A stretch of DNA of 64,000 nt from Cichorium intybus (taxonomy: Eukaryota > Streptophyta > Magnoliopsida > Asterales > Asteraceae): NCBI GenBank assembly GCA_023525715.1, contig CM042012.1:42922941-42986940 (forward strand), in the 5' to 3' direction. The position numbers and the translations under genes were made by a program. Every line of letters starts with the position of its first letter. Within the stretch, counting starts at the first letter, position 1. Under the pieces are notes generated by a model. The model had not been told where the DNA came from, ran no database searches, and worked only from the letters and a program-made list of their open reading frames with translations. Shown piece after piece: positions 12,594 through 23,770 of the stretch.

Positions 12594-14780
12594 TTAGGAA
12601 GATTTAAAGTTAACAGATAACGCTATTTCATCATCCTTTAATATATCTTCAAAATCATCTACTATGAGTTTATGTGATTTTCGTTTCCAATCTTGGATAC
12701 ACATCAACGATTCCATAATCGTTGTTGTCAAACACGTTCGATACTCATCTAAAGCTCGACTGTAAGTGCTAAATGCGGATTCAGATGCTAACATTGATAC
12801 TTGTATGGATAAAATGTCTACCAACAAACGATTTTAAAATTATAAGTCAATTACTTTATACGTTAACGTAATATAGTTTTAGAAATTACCTTTTATCATA
12901 CAATCAACGATCCAATATTTTCATATTTTACTTTTAAGATTGTAAATAAATTCTCCATCATTTTCACGACCTCATGAAACACAGACATCACGGTCAATTG
13001 TATGGTCGATGTCGATAATCGGATTCCTTCTGATACCATGTTTTCGAGAATATTTTTAAAGACATGTGACAAAAATGTTGACTTAAATTGTAGGTCCAAC
13101 AATACGTCGAAATACATGTAATTGTCAAATTTGTCAAATGAACCCCAATATTTTTCGTATTTCTCTTGTAATTTTGGAATTATGTAGCAAATTCTCGCTT
13201 TTGTTGAACAGTCTCGTAGATGTTTCTCAACATCAAAGCTTTCTCATAAAAAAGTATGGATCAATGGTTTTGATGAAGCCAACATACTCTTTTTTTGTTT
13301 AAACTTTTCAATAAAGTGTATGATATGTTCAGTGACCTTGAAATTTGTACGTTTCGGGACTCTACCAAGAACCCGTGAGAAAGGAGTACCTACAAATAAA
13401 AAACAGCACGTTATATGAAAAAAATTGCAAGTTTTTATAAATAACAACACTGTAAATGAAAAAACATCAGGTTTGTATATAAAAAAACTCGTTACAACAC
13501 AAAAATAACACATTTTAGCGCAAAAATAGCACGTTTCTTTATAAAAAAAAGCGGCACTTTTTTTTTTAATAAAAAGCAACACTCTTTTAAAAAGCTGCAC
13601 TTTTTATATAAAAAAAACAAAAACATCGATATTTAAAAAATAAAAGCATTTTACCTTGAAGTACATACATGTCAAACGCCTCTTTTAAGTCGAATGTGGT
13701 CTTCAACATCTCATACGTAGAATTCCATCGCATTAGACAATCATCAACCGATAATTTATTCTTTTCTAAACCGCATTCTTTCATTCACTTTTAAACTTTG
13801 AAATTATAGTGGTTGAGTTTCTAATGTACCTTACGACTTTTTAACATCAACATGGTAATTGTGTTCTTTTAGCCGATATTTGACAATTAGGTTCAAAATA
13901 TGAGTCATACACCTAATTTAGAAATGTTTTCCACCTTTCATACATGTTGGAAAATTTTTTAATGATAAATTTTATTGCCTTATCATTCAAAGTGACATTG
14001 TTGACCGTCATTATCATCATGTTCTTGATCCCCCATCTACAATGCAATAGCAAACGAGTCACATCTTCCCCCTTGTGACTTTCTATGGGTCTAAAGTTTA
14101 AAATTCTTTTGTGTATTGCCAAATTATCATCAATAAAGTGACCTATTAGCAGCATATATTTCACTTTTTGATTATAGAATATCCAAGTATCGGTAGTCAA
14201 GTGTATTATGTTACTTAGATTACTAAAATAAGTAAATGATTTGTTTTTTTCTTCAACAAAAAATTAGAACCATCAAGACTAAGTTTATGCCTAGATGGTA
14301 TAGTAACTTTCTTGTTAAGAGCATTTGTGTACTCAATAAAAGCTTCATTCTCTACAAACTTAAACGAATGTTCACTTACAAAAATAGGTTAAGTAAAGCT
14401 TTCTTAATCCTAACATCGTCATGTTTCCAATGTGACACTAGTATCCTTTCCACAAGCTTGTTTTTTAAATTGCAAAGTGATTAGCCCTTTTACGTTTTTT
14501 GGATTTTTTGGCATTTACGAGCATGTTTATTTAAAATAGAGGTTCCATTTTTGTTCACATCAGCTTTAAAGACACTTTGGCAAACTTACATTTACCATGT
14601 TTAGTTTTGACTTCATCATCATCATCATCATGCCAAACCTCCTCAAATATGATCCAACATTTTGCTTTTGGTCGTGGACGTGCCCATTTTCTTTTAGGTG
14701 CCTTTGGTAATGACATGTCGGCTTATTTTCCATTGTCAGAATCATCATCGTCAACAATAACATGATTGATGGTGAAATCA
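12594..14780 (-). pseudogene. Broken hAT (Ac-like) transposase gene
   Basis: Read on the minus strand the parts of a BED-type hAT transposase appear in order. A BED zinc-finger region (KCWIIFEEVWHDDDDD and KCKFAKV) lies around 14720-14560. The catalytic-domain segment MTTDTWIFYNQKVKYMLL to about VNNVTLNDKAIKF lies at 14200-13913. The RWNSTYEML motif is near 13740. The C-terminal dimerisation region (VDILSIQVSMLASESAFST, then SLMCIQDW) is at 12827-12594. Frames shift and stops intervene between these blocks, and an AT-rich insertion around 13400-13660 separates RWNST from the rest. It cannot encode active transposase. Confidence 0.8.
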
Positions 14781-15000
14781 ACAAAATATCATCCTACATT
14801 ACCAAAAACAATTATTTTTTATCATAATTCAAGAACAATGGCAATCCAATATATATAATGGAATCAAAGTTGCAACATCATCAATCAACAATATTCAACA
14901 ACAATGGCATCATTCAACAACAGTTGAATCAAGATTGCAATACAATTATTCAAAAGCAACAGAAACCAATTACATTAAAAAAATCAAGCATACAACATCA

Positions 15001-18000
15001 TCATTAGTGATAAATTTAAAAAGATTTCAGATGAAGACAAAGCGGCAAACGAAGTTGATTTTACTCTTGAGGAAATTAAATCTGCAATTTGGTCCTGCTC
15101 GTCGGAAAAAGCGCCGGGTCCAGATGGTTTTACATTTAAGTTCTTAAGAGAATTTTGGGATTTATTAAAGATGATCTCTTCAAGGTTGTCAAGAAATTTG
15201 AGAAGACGGGCATTATTTCTAATGGATGCAACGCATCGTTCATTTCTCTTATCCCAAAAATTAGAGATCCTTCCTCTCTTAAAGACTATCGGCCCATTAG
15301 TTTAATTGGGTGTTTGGCTAAAATTTTGTCCAAAATTCTGGCGGGAAGGCTAAAAAAGGAACTTCATAAGGTTGTAAGCAACAATCAATCAGCGTATCTC
15401 GATGGAAGAAGTATTCTTGATGGACCTTTTATAATCAATGAAGTAATCTCATGGGCCAAAAAAACAAAACTGGAATCGCTACTATTTAAAGTTGATCTAG
15501 AAAAAGCGTTTGATACATTGGATTGGGGGTACTTGGACATGGTCTTGAAACAAATGAATTTTGGGCATAAATGGAGGAACTGGATCGCGGGCTGTCTTAA
15601 ATCATGTAGAAGCTCGGTGTTGGTCAATGGTGCACCTACTAGCGAATTCAACATCAAGAGAGGTGTTAGACAAGGTGATCCACTCTCACCTTTCTTGTTT
15701 ATAATTGCAATGGAAGGCGTGCATGTGGTAATGGAGAAAGCTAGAGAAAAATATATTTATCACGGTTAGCAACTCCCAAACAATGGGCCGATATTATCAC
15801 ATCTAATGTATGCAGACGACATTATGTTCGTGGGGGATTGGTCTTCGGTAAATTTTTTAAATTTGAAAAGAATATTAAGATGCTTTCATTTAGCTTCGAG
15901 GCTCAAGGTAAACTTCACAAAAAGCAAAGTGTTTGGCATTGGGGTAAAAGATTCTTAGGTCTCAAGATTAGCCAATCATTTGGGTTGCGAAGAAGCGAAA
16001 TTTCCATTTATATACCTAGGATTACCAATTGGAGCAAACATGAAACTTTGAAAAAAATGGAATCCTATTATTGATCGCTTCAAATCTAAGCTCAATGATT
16101 GGAAAAAAAGGACCCTTTCGTTCGGGGTCAGCTCACTTTAATCAAAAGTGTTCTTAGCAGTCTTCCAACATATTACCTATCGATCTTTAGAGCACCAAAG
16201 AAAGTCCTTGATGAGCTTGAAAAAATAAGGAGAAACTTCCTTTGGAAAGGTCTTCCTGATAAAAAAATGCATACATTGGGTTACCTGGGATAAAGTCACA
16301 ACTCCGTAGGAAATGGGCGGCCTTGGTGTTGTCGGGCTTAACGAGTTTAATATCAGCTTATTAGCGAATTTATAATGGTGGTGGAGAATTTATAATGATG
16401 AAGCGTCGATTTGGTCGGAGATGTTTCAAAGTATACATAAGTATCATGGGCAAGATGATAGTGCACTGGCGAAAAGATCATTCAAAAGTACTTGGGGAAA
16501 GGTGGCTATGATTGAAGAAGATTTGCTTGAGATGGGGCTTAGTTTGAGAGATTTATTTGAGCGAAAAGTGGGTAAAGGAAATAAAACAAGATTTTGGAAA
16601 GACAGATGGTTGGGGAATTGTCCGCTAAAAAACAGATTTCCGAGATTACATAATCTGGAAGTTAATAAAAATTGTCTTGTAGATGAAAGAGTCATAAGCC
16701 AAATGGAAGGAAATTCGCAAATAGTTTGGAATTGGAAGAAGGATCGGAAATCAGCTTCTGAACAAAAAGAATTTCAAGAATTATTGGAAATATTACCCAA
16801 CTACTCGTTCTCAGTGGCAAGTGACAAATGGGGTTGGATTCTTGAACCTAATGGACGATTTACAGTGAGTTCCTTGAGAAAAGCTATAAATTTAGCAAAC
16901 AAAGATAAGATTCCAAATCTAATTAAGTGGAATGCGTGGGTTCCTATCAGGATAAATTGTTTCTCCAGGAAAATGATGCAAAATAGAATCCCACTACTTG
17001 GAAATCTCAAAAGAAAAGGGGAATCAACGTCGAAGATGTAAAATGTCCTCTTTGTAATAAGGAAGAAGAATCGATTGACCACGTTTTCATCGATTGTGAG
17101 TTTGCTTTTGTCATATGGTCGTGGATTCTCAACTGGTGTGGTTTTAGAATGTAGATCCAACACAATATCGCGGGGATGGTCAATTCTTTGGAAAAACTAT
17201 GCAAAAATCTGAGACAAAAAACATTCATTCAAGCAGTTTTTCAAGCTACATGCTGGAATATCCGAAAAGCGAGAAATGAGGTAATTTTTCGGAAGAGGAA
17301 AAAGAATCCCACAGTGGTGGTGGACGAGATTCAGCTCAATATTTTTAATTGGGCCAGATATAGAGGAAAAATGGATAAAATTGACTGGTTTTCCTGGGTT
17401 TGTTCCCCGTTTAGTTCTGGTTCCTTATAGATGGAGGGGGTGAGTGTATAGTTTGAGGGAGTGAGTGTCTGACATAGATTTCAATTTTGTTCATACAAAC
17501 AGGTGGTGATTTTAGTTCTTAACATCTGATTGGCAATCTTTGGGCAGTAAATTGTAGGGGCAAAACTTGGGTTCTTTCAAAGGTTTCTTGGCGTTTTGGT
17601 GCTAGCCGAGCTGTAGTCTAATGTGGGTGTGTGTTTTGGCGTGTGTGTCTTTTTTCTTGATCTAAAGGGTAGATGTTATTTAGGTTCTTTGGCTACAACT
17701 TATGGCTTCCTTTCGTGTATCTTCTTTTCGTGTTTCTCAAATTGGGGGTGGGGGGGGGTTAACTTGGCTTGTGTGTTCCTTTTCTTTTCTTCTTCTAGAT
17801 GCTTTATATTACATTTGCAAATAGTGTTTGAGTTCTTGTGGTACGCTCAACAGTAGAGGCTCTCGGTCATTATGTAATCAACTCGTGATTTAGATTGGCG
17901 ATAAAACCTTCCTTGGCTTGGCGATTCAATTTTTGGTGCATATATTTCTCGAGATCTGCTGCTGTCCTTGGTTTGCTGCTGCTTCTTGGTTCAGACGTTT

Positions 18001-18538
18001 TTACCCGAATTTTTTCATACCGAAAAGCTGAAGTTTTTCTGAAGTTTCCCTGCATGTGCCGTTTTTACCCCTCTGGAGGTTTTGTTCTATGGATGATTCT
18101 TCTTGATTGGTGGTGGGTTTATTCTTATGAAGTCTAGTTTTCCCTGCTGCACGCACTTATTCCCTTGCTGTGCAAAAGTCATCGTTGCTGCTACAAAATT
18201 GAGTTTTTCGGACGAATTTACCCCTGGCGGAAACTTGGAGTTTGGCTACTCACTTTTTTTTGGTGCTGCCGGTTTCTGGTTTTATGGTTCAAGTTGCATT
18301 CATCTCTTCGTTTCGTCTATTATTTGGTGCTGTTTTGGAGCTTTTGTTGTTCCATTTTTTATCTGTTATTGTTTGGTGTTGTTAGTTTTGCTAAGTATGT
18401 TGCTATTTTTGGGTTGTGGTTTCTGTTGGTACATTTTCTTCCCATGTTGTATTTTTAGACTTTGTATTTGCTCCAGCTTCCCGTTGGAGCTTTGTTTTTT
18501 ATGTTATTTTATATTGCCTTGCCGTTCAAAAAAAAATA
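15001..18538 (+). mobile_element. 5'-truncated L1-type LINE with long 3' UTR and poly(A)
   Basis: The element starts inside ORF2 and ends at a poly(A) of nine A (18528-18536) after GCCTTGCCGTTC. The 11-bp direct repeat ATACAACATCA at 14990-15000 and ATACAACCTCA at 18536-18546 (one mismatch) is a likely target duplication. The 3' UTR (17430-18527, about 1.1 kb) is T/G-rich with no real gene. The element lies just beyond the N-terminal side of the hAT gene, so it probably inserted into hAT 5' sequence. Confidence 0.75.
15010..17430 (+). pseudogene. LINE ORF2 remnant: reverse transcriptase and zf-RVT domain
   Basis: The longest intact piece is 15155-15769. It contains SLKDYRPISLIGCLAKILSK, the palm motif FKVDLEKAFDTLDW and the RQGDPLSPFLF motif. 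A frame change follows, then the catalytic YADD box at 15809-15820. The downstream maturase-like and connection region is seen at 16421-17041 (GKGNKTRFWKDRWLG). After another shift, the zinc-binding RVT domain follows (CPLCNKEEESIDHVF near 17045-17090). The upstream piece SEKAPGPDGFTFKFLREFW near 15100 is joined by a frameshift at about 15150. At least five frame breaks or stops make it inactive. Confidence 0.85.
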
Positions 18539-19033
18539 CAACCTCAACTGGATTGAAGAATCAAGATTCACAACATCAAAAATATTTAAAAAAACTTTGA
18601 TTTAATTCAGTTTGAGATTCTTTCATGGATGAAGGAATCTAATTTTCTATCACTTTTGATGTTGCATAATCACAATTAAGGGTTTTTGTACCCCATGAAT
18701 GTGTGTGTTGGGGGTACATATAACACAACCCTTACAATAATGTACGATTAATTACAGCGATGTACGATTCAAAAACAAAGAATATATTAACATTATGAAC
18801 AAAAAATATTGATGCTTTTTAGTTATTGAAGACTTGCAATATTATACAACTAACTTTTGTCTTGTAAGCAATTAATGAGTTTTAGCAAATACTTTGACAG
18901 TTGACACAATATGAGTTTTAGCAAATACTTTGACAGTTTGACACAATATGATATCGATGATCAGGATTAGACCAACATTGGGATAGTATGGGCAAATACC
19001 TCTTGAAGAAAAGAGGTTTTTAAAATTCATTAA
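18539..19033. other. Non-coding spacer with a 37-bp tandem duplication
   Basis: No gene. At about 18875-18950 a 37-38 bp unit (TGAGTTTTAGCAAATACTTT start, ending CACAATA) is present twice in tandem with one base of difference. Confidence 0.6.
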
Positions 19034-19239
19034 GGCTGGAGGGAGTGGCCTCGCCAAACCCTCGCCAAACTCTCGCCAAAAATGTTCGCTGAAGCCTCGC
19101 CGACCTCGCCAAACCACACCGCCACCCTCGCCTTTCGCCTTCGCCGATGGATTCTTCGCCAATATTTCGACGAACTCGCCAAGAGAAACCAGCGTGGCTG
19201 GTTTAGCGAGGGGATGGCTCGCCACCACTCCCCCCAGCC
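19034..19239. mobile_element. 206-bp MITE, PIF/Harbinger (Tourist) type
   Basis: Terminal inverted repeats GGCTGGAGGGAGTGG (left) and CCACTCCCCCCAGCC (right), flanked by the 3-bp direct repeat TAA (19031-19033 and 19240-19242). A TAA/TTA target is the signature of PIF/Harbinger MITEs. The inside is unusually GC-rich for this window and is made of repeated CTCGCCAAA-like words. No coding capacity; ORFs across it are chance. Confidence 0.75.
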
Positions 19240-20275
19240 TAATGGTATAATACTATTACATCTCTCCCATATAATTTTTGAAGGAATTAGAAAAAATAGA
19301 GAAAGAGGGAAAGGAAGACCAACGCATGCAGTAGTTAAAATAAAGAAAGGAGAGTACAAATGAATTTCTTTATTTTTAGTTTGAGTTTTTCTTAATAACT
19401 AAAATCTTATAATAACACTCAAAACCTTACTACAAAACTCCATATTAATAAAAAGATATACGAAAGACTTAATCATAGGAGACATCAAAACAAACCAAAT
19501 ACTAAGTTGTAACACAATTAATAGTTGATAATATTCGAAAAAAGCTATAATAATTTTGAAAAATCAATTTTATCAACCGATTGTTTTATGTATTCCTGTT
19601 TTGGTCAGTAAAAACTTAACAACATAATAAGTATAATGGGATTTATTAAATATTATTTATGGTATAAATCATGATAAGAATAAGATATGCAAAAGAAAAA
19701 GAGCCAAAACGCGTATTGCTTGCATTTAAAAGTCAAAGATGTCATCCGTCCTTGTCCCCCATTTTCTTCTTCCCACTTTCTCTCTTTCACACGCACCTCT
19801 TATCATGAATCCAGCTGGCTTTGTGTCGTATACTTAGCCTCGTAGCATTAAAAACTTGTACTCTAGGACCGTCGTGGGTTGTAATCATTTTTCAACTCCA
19901 ATTTTTTTTCTAACGACCTTAGTGTATACTGTATAGTCATCTCTTTCACATTTCTTCTATTGAAAATGATCATTTCTTATTTTTTAAATTAAAAACAAAA
20001 TATTTATGCATCATGTATGTGCGTTGTGTTTCACGGATAAAGAAAACCACCCCTCACGCTGCGTTTGAGTGCAGTGTGGATGTTAAAGACACATCTAACT
20101 AGAGACCATGATCTAGTGTGTATAAGACATAAAGATAATACGTTTGAGTGCATGTAAACGTGGCTCCTTGGATTATGTATGTATAAGCAGATTACTGTAA
20201 AAAAATGTCAGGTCTAGTAAATGTAATATAGTAAAGCGCCATTATGAGGCTGCAACATCAAGAGGGGTCGGGATA
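19240..20275. other. AT-rich intergenic region, nothing recognised
   Basis: About 1 kb without a gene, RNA or clear repeat. A pyrimidine-rich stretch near 19745-19800 (TCTTCTTCCCACTTTCTCTC) could belong to a 5' UTR or promoter, but no gene follows it. Confidence 0.4.
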
Positions 20276-20457
20276 CTACAAATAAATTAATATTTAGTGG
20301 CATAGAAAAAATATCATTAAAGACCGAAAAAATGTCATTAAAGGTTTACTAGGCAATCAGCCGGAAAAAAAAATGTCACTAAAAGCGCTGTCACTAAAGA
20401 CCTTTAGTAACACTGTTTGGTTATGCTGTTACAGCCTTATTGGGTTTAGTGACACTT
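20276..20457. repeat. CACTA-like subterminal repeats, left part
   Basis: Begins TACTACAAATAAATTA and then holds several copies in both orientations of GTCACTAAA / TTTAGTGAC words, typical of CACTA subterminal arrays. The same words resume right after the Mutator-like element (29468-29515, TTTTAGTGACACTATTTTTA). The latter therefore landed inside this repeat. The far terminus was not found. Confidence 0.45.
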
Positions 20458-20466
20458 TTTATTATA
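20458..20466. repeat. 9-bp target duplication TTTATTATA (left)
   Basis: Identical to 29459-29467; flanks the Mutator-like element. Confidence 0.85.
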
Positions 20467-21096
20467 GGCAAAATTACACTGTAGCCCTATGAACTCTTGT
20501 TTGTTGGTCGATTTGATCTCTAAGGTTTTTATTTTGCGTTATGAGGGCATGAAGTCTACATTTGAACGTTAAAAGCGTCCCTTTTATATAACACGAACGG
20601 TTATACCGGTTGCACCTCCTAGTTAGCAGCTGAGTCACATGGGTGATGTGGCTTTGAGACAGCCACCTATCTTCCACCGTGTATTTGAGAATTCAATCTT
20701 ATTAAATAAATGTTTAAATCTTCCAGTTACTTATTATCTTTCATCCTCAACCACTAAAATGTTTGAGATCTTCCGATTATACCGTTGTATAAAGGTATGT
20801 AAATAAACCCATCGATTTCCTTGTTATCATCGAGTTTTCTAGTTGAATAATGGTTTGGATATGGATGATTTATGGCCACTCATTGTGAAGACTGAAACCA
20901 CGAAACCACAGTACTGGAATTGGCGATGATGCCCTAAATGTTGAGCTAGCCTTCGATTCTCAATAATTTAGAATTCTTGAATTTGATTAATTAGATTTCG
21001 GTTTTAGGTTTCCGGAACGAGAGCTTTTGTATTTAGAATTCCTTGCAGATTTAGGAACGAGAGCTTTTGTATTTTTCCAAAAAAACATGTTGAAGA

Positions 21097-22885
21097 TGTA
21101 ACATCCTAAAATTTTTGAGTAAATTTAAAAAATTTTAAACGAAAACTTCAATATAAGAAAAGTCACTTAATTAATTTTCATAAAATTCCATAACTTATAA
21201 GTTTAATGAAAACATCCCAAGATTAACAAAAGTTAATGAAATCACAAGATAGCGGAACTTCCATTCAAAAACAGTCCTCCAATGAAGCAGCATAGTGTAT
21301 ACACATCACGCCTTGCCATCCATGGTACCTGATGTACCTGAAACAGTAGTTTACATAGGGAAAGGGTAAGCACGGAGCTTAGTGAGTTCCTCAAAATACC
21401 ATACGATCCATCACACAACATAGAACACATCATAACCATTCATATGTCTGTGAGACTCGCGGGCTATCCCTGTTCCGCCTGAAGACTCACGAGCAGTTCT
21501 CGTTCCGTCTTATCGCTCGCAGGCTTTTCCCGTTCCGTCTAATGACTCGCAGGCTATTCCCGTTCTGCCTATTGGCTCGCAGGCTGTTCCCGTTCCGTCC
21601 ACAAACAATCATTAACATAGAAATAATTCATACAATTATTATAACAGGTAAGACCACCTTAGCCTAACCTATCTTCCTTCCTACGCATGCAATATCACCT
21701 ATAGTATAGTGAGAAGACTCACCTGATTGTAGTTGATTATATCGTTTATCTTTCTCGCCTTTATATTTCCTTTCAACTTTAACTGTTAACACAATAAGAA
21801 ATCTATCATTTCTTAATCCTTAACTATATTATAGTCGCATCATAAAACCCTTCAATAATTCCAACATGATACTCCATGATTTATCAAGTAAAGAACGGCC
21901 AGGTAGAAGATTAGATGGGGTGGCAGGATCCTTTCAGCATTTTAGCCTTTCGGAAAATCCAACAACCAGATCCCAAGTAATCGGCCTAGTCACCGTCCTC
22001 GTAAGTAAATCAATCGGTATTATTTTCGGAAATTACGATTTGTTATAATAACGACATTTTATGGTTTTTGTTTACTATTGTTAGAAATTAGTATAATATA
22101 ACATATACTATACTTATTAAATATTCTACTTATTAACAAAAACTATTTTACAATACCTAATTAAGCTATAGAAAGGTTTGTAGTTACCTTATGACCAGTC
22201 GTCGAGATCTATAACTCCTTCATTAGGCTTTTAAGCTTCCTTCCGCTCACTTGCTTACACTCTAGTGCTTAGAAACCTCTATATATTGGATTGAGATTTA
22301 GTTGTGTGGTTTATGAGATGTTTTGAGGGGTATTTATACTTGAATTCTTGAATAAAAAATGGCATGACACTTTTGACAAAAGATTTTAATAATATAACTT
22401 TGTTGAAATTAATACCTTCTAGAATCAGTCTGTTCAAGACTGGTTTAGCCGACTTTAAACCCATGAAATTCACGTTTTTATTTGATATTCCAGAAATTTA
22501 TCTCAATACCTTTCCAGGGATGTATTTTATGTATTTATACGATTTTTCTATGATTTATTATGAATTTTTGAAAACAGACTATCTAATCTGTCAATTCCGA
22601 ACTAATCAGTAAAGATTACATTTTTTACCATAGATAATGTCATTTTCAAGCTTACTATTATTTTTGGTAATTGTACTAGACTCAATTTGTAAACTTTGTG
22701 CACTGGTTTGAGGTCCAAACGATGTTTCTAGAATTAATTATGATTTTTCTAAAAACGACACAAAATGCTGATTTTCATATGAAATTGTAACTAAAGTTTT
22801 TCTTAGCTTTATAACTACCAATGATCATATAATTTCTAACACTCTTATTTTAAGTATATGTTATAATCAGGATACGGGTCTTACA
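21097..22885 (-). repeat. 3' LTR (left) of the minus-strand Gypsy-type element
   Basis: 1,789 bp, TG...CA ends on both strands (TGTAACATCC ... GGTCTTACA on plus). Against the right LTR I counted about 14 base differences by eye, roughly 99% identity, so insertion is recent. Confidence 0.9.
21450..21600. repeat. LTR-internal minisatellite (about 32-bp unit, 5 copies)
   Basis: Imperfect units built on CTCGCAGGCTATTCCCGTTC followed by CGTCTA. The same array is in the right LTR (27298-27448). A related array in inverted sense is in the LTR at 60172-62194. Confidence 0.85.
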
Positions 22886-23770
22886 AGTCTCCCCCACTTA
22901 TTTGGATTTCGTCCCGAAATCCGCATTCTCGAACGCCTCTATGTATTTCCCATCGAGTCCTTGTGACCTTCAAAAATCCTCCTCGTCTTATTGCCGAAAC
23001 TTTACAAGATTTAATTATCTTTCCCTTTCAACATTCACATACATCTGTAATAAGGCTTAAGGTCATATTATTCTCATTCACTCCATACTTCTTTTCTTCT
23101 AATTACTGTAGATGTACAAAAAAAAAACTCTAACTGTTTCTCACAGTCCCACACATCGACTTGACCGGCTACTATCTACAGTACATATTTAGTACTTTCT
23201 AATCTACCTATATACATAGTTAACCTAGTTAACTTGCAACACCTAATTTTTAACACTATTTCGTATTTATATGAATTCGTCATATTTCAACACACATTTG
23301 CCTCAATTCAACATTTCTTTTATATACTTTTTTTTGGCTAAATAAGTTTATTTTTGTAGAATCTCCAAATTTTTGTGTTTCACCGAAATATAAAATTTAC
23401 ATCATCTTTTATAAGTTTTTTTTTTTTTTTGGAGTACTGAACACTCTTTAAACTATTTCCATTATATGGAGACATAAAATTTTGTTTTATTTCAAAAGTC
23501 TCTTTATTATCTTGTTCTCACCAAAGTCAAGCAGGGAATTTTGAAAAAATGTCACTTGGGGTTTGTGAAAAGTCACATCTACTGTAGCTAGTTTGAATTT
23601 CGGTAATTAAAACGTGAGGTGTCCTTTCAGTTCTGTGTGTCCTTTCAGTTCCAGCTACAAGATACTATACATACAGGTATGAAGTATCATTCATTTCCAC
23701 ATTCATTTTCAGTCTCATCCTCTCTTATCACTAGTTTGTTCGTAAACGAACTCATATTTAAAGCTGAGTC
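22886..23770. other. Retrotransposon 3' non-coding end and putative captured promoter
   Basis: The first part, next to the LTR, is retroelement 3' sequence. The stretch from roughly 23500 to 23770, directly before the RWP-RK start codon, looks like plant promoter and 5' UTR DNA (pyrimidine-rich TTTTCAGTCTCATCCTCTC at about 23708). Where element ends and captured DNA begins is unknown. Confidence 0.35.

Noticed and set aside
13244..13600. 118-codon minus ORF rich in Phe, Lys and Cys
   Set aside because: Low-complexity AT-rich sequence inside the broken hAT gene; no homology seen.
17623..18600. Overlapping plus ORFs rich in Phe, Cys and Leu that look like membrane proteins
   Set aside because: They result from the T/G-rich LINE 3' UTR; three frames are open together and none has a family signature.
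18872..19363. ORFs on both strands across 19030-19240
   Set aside because: The reading frames cover a MITE with repeated CTCGCC words.
21450..21600. CRISPR-like array
   Set aside because: Direct repeats of about 32 bp without unique spacers, inside an LTR of a plant retroelement.
22279..22612. Small ORFs in the left LTR, repeated at 28127-28460
   Set aside because: They are inside LTRs, overlap on both strands and have no domain.
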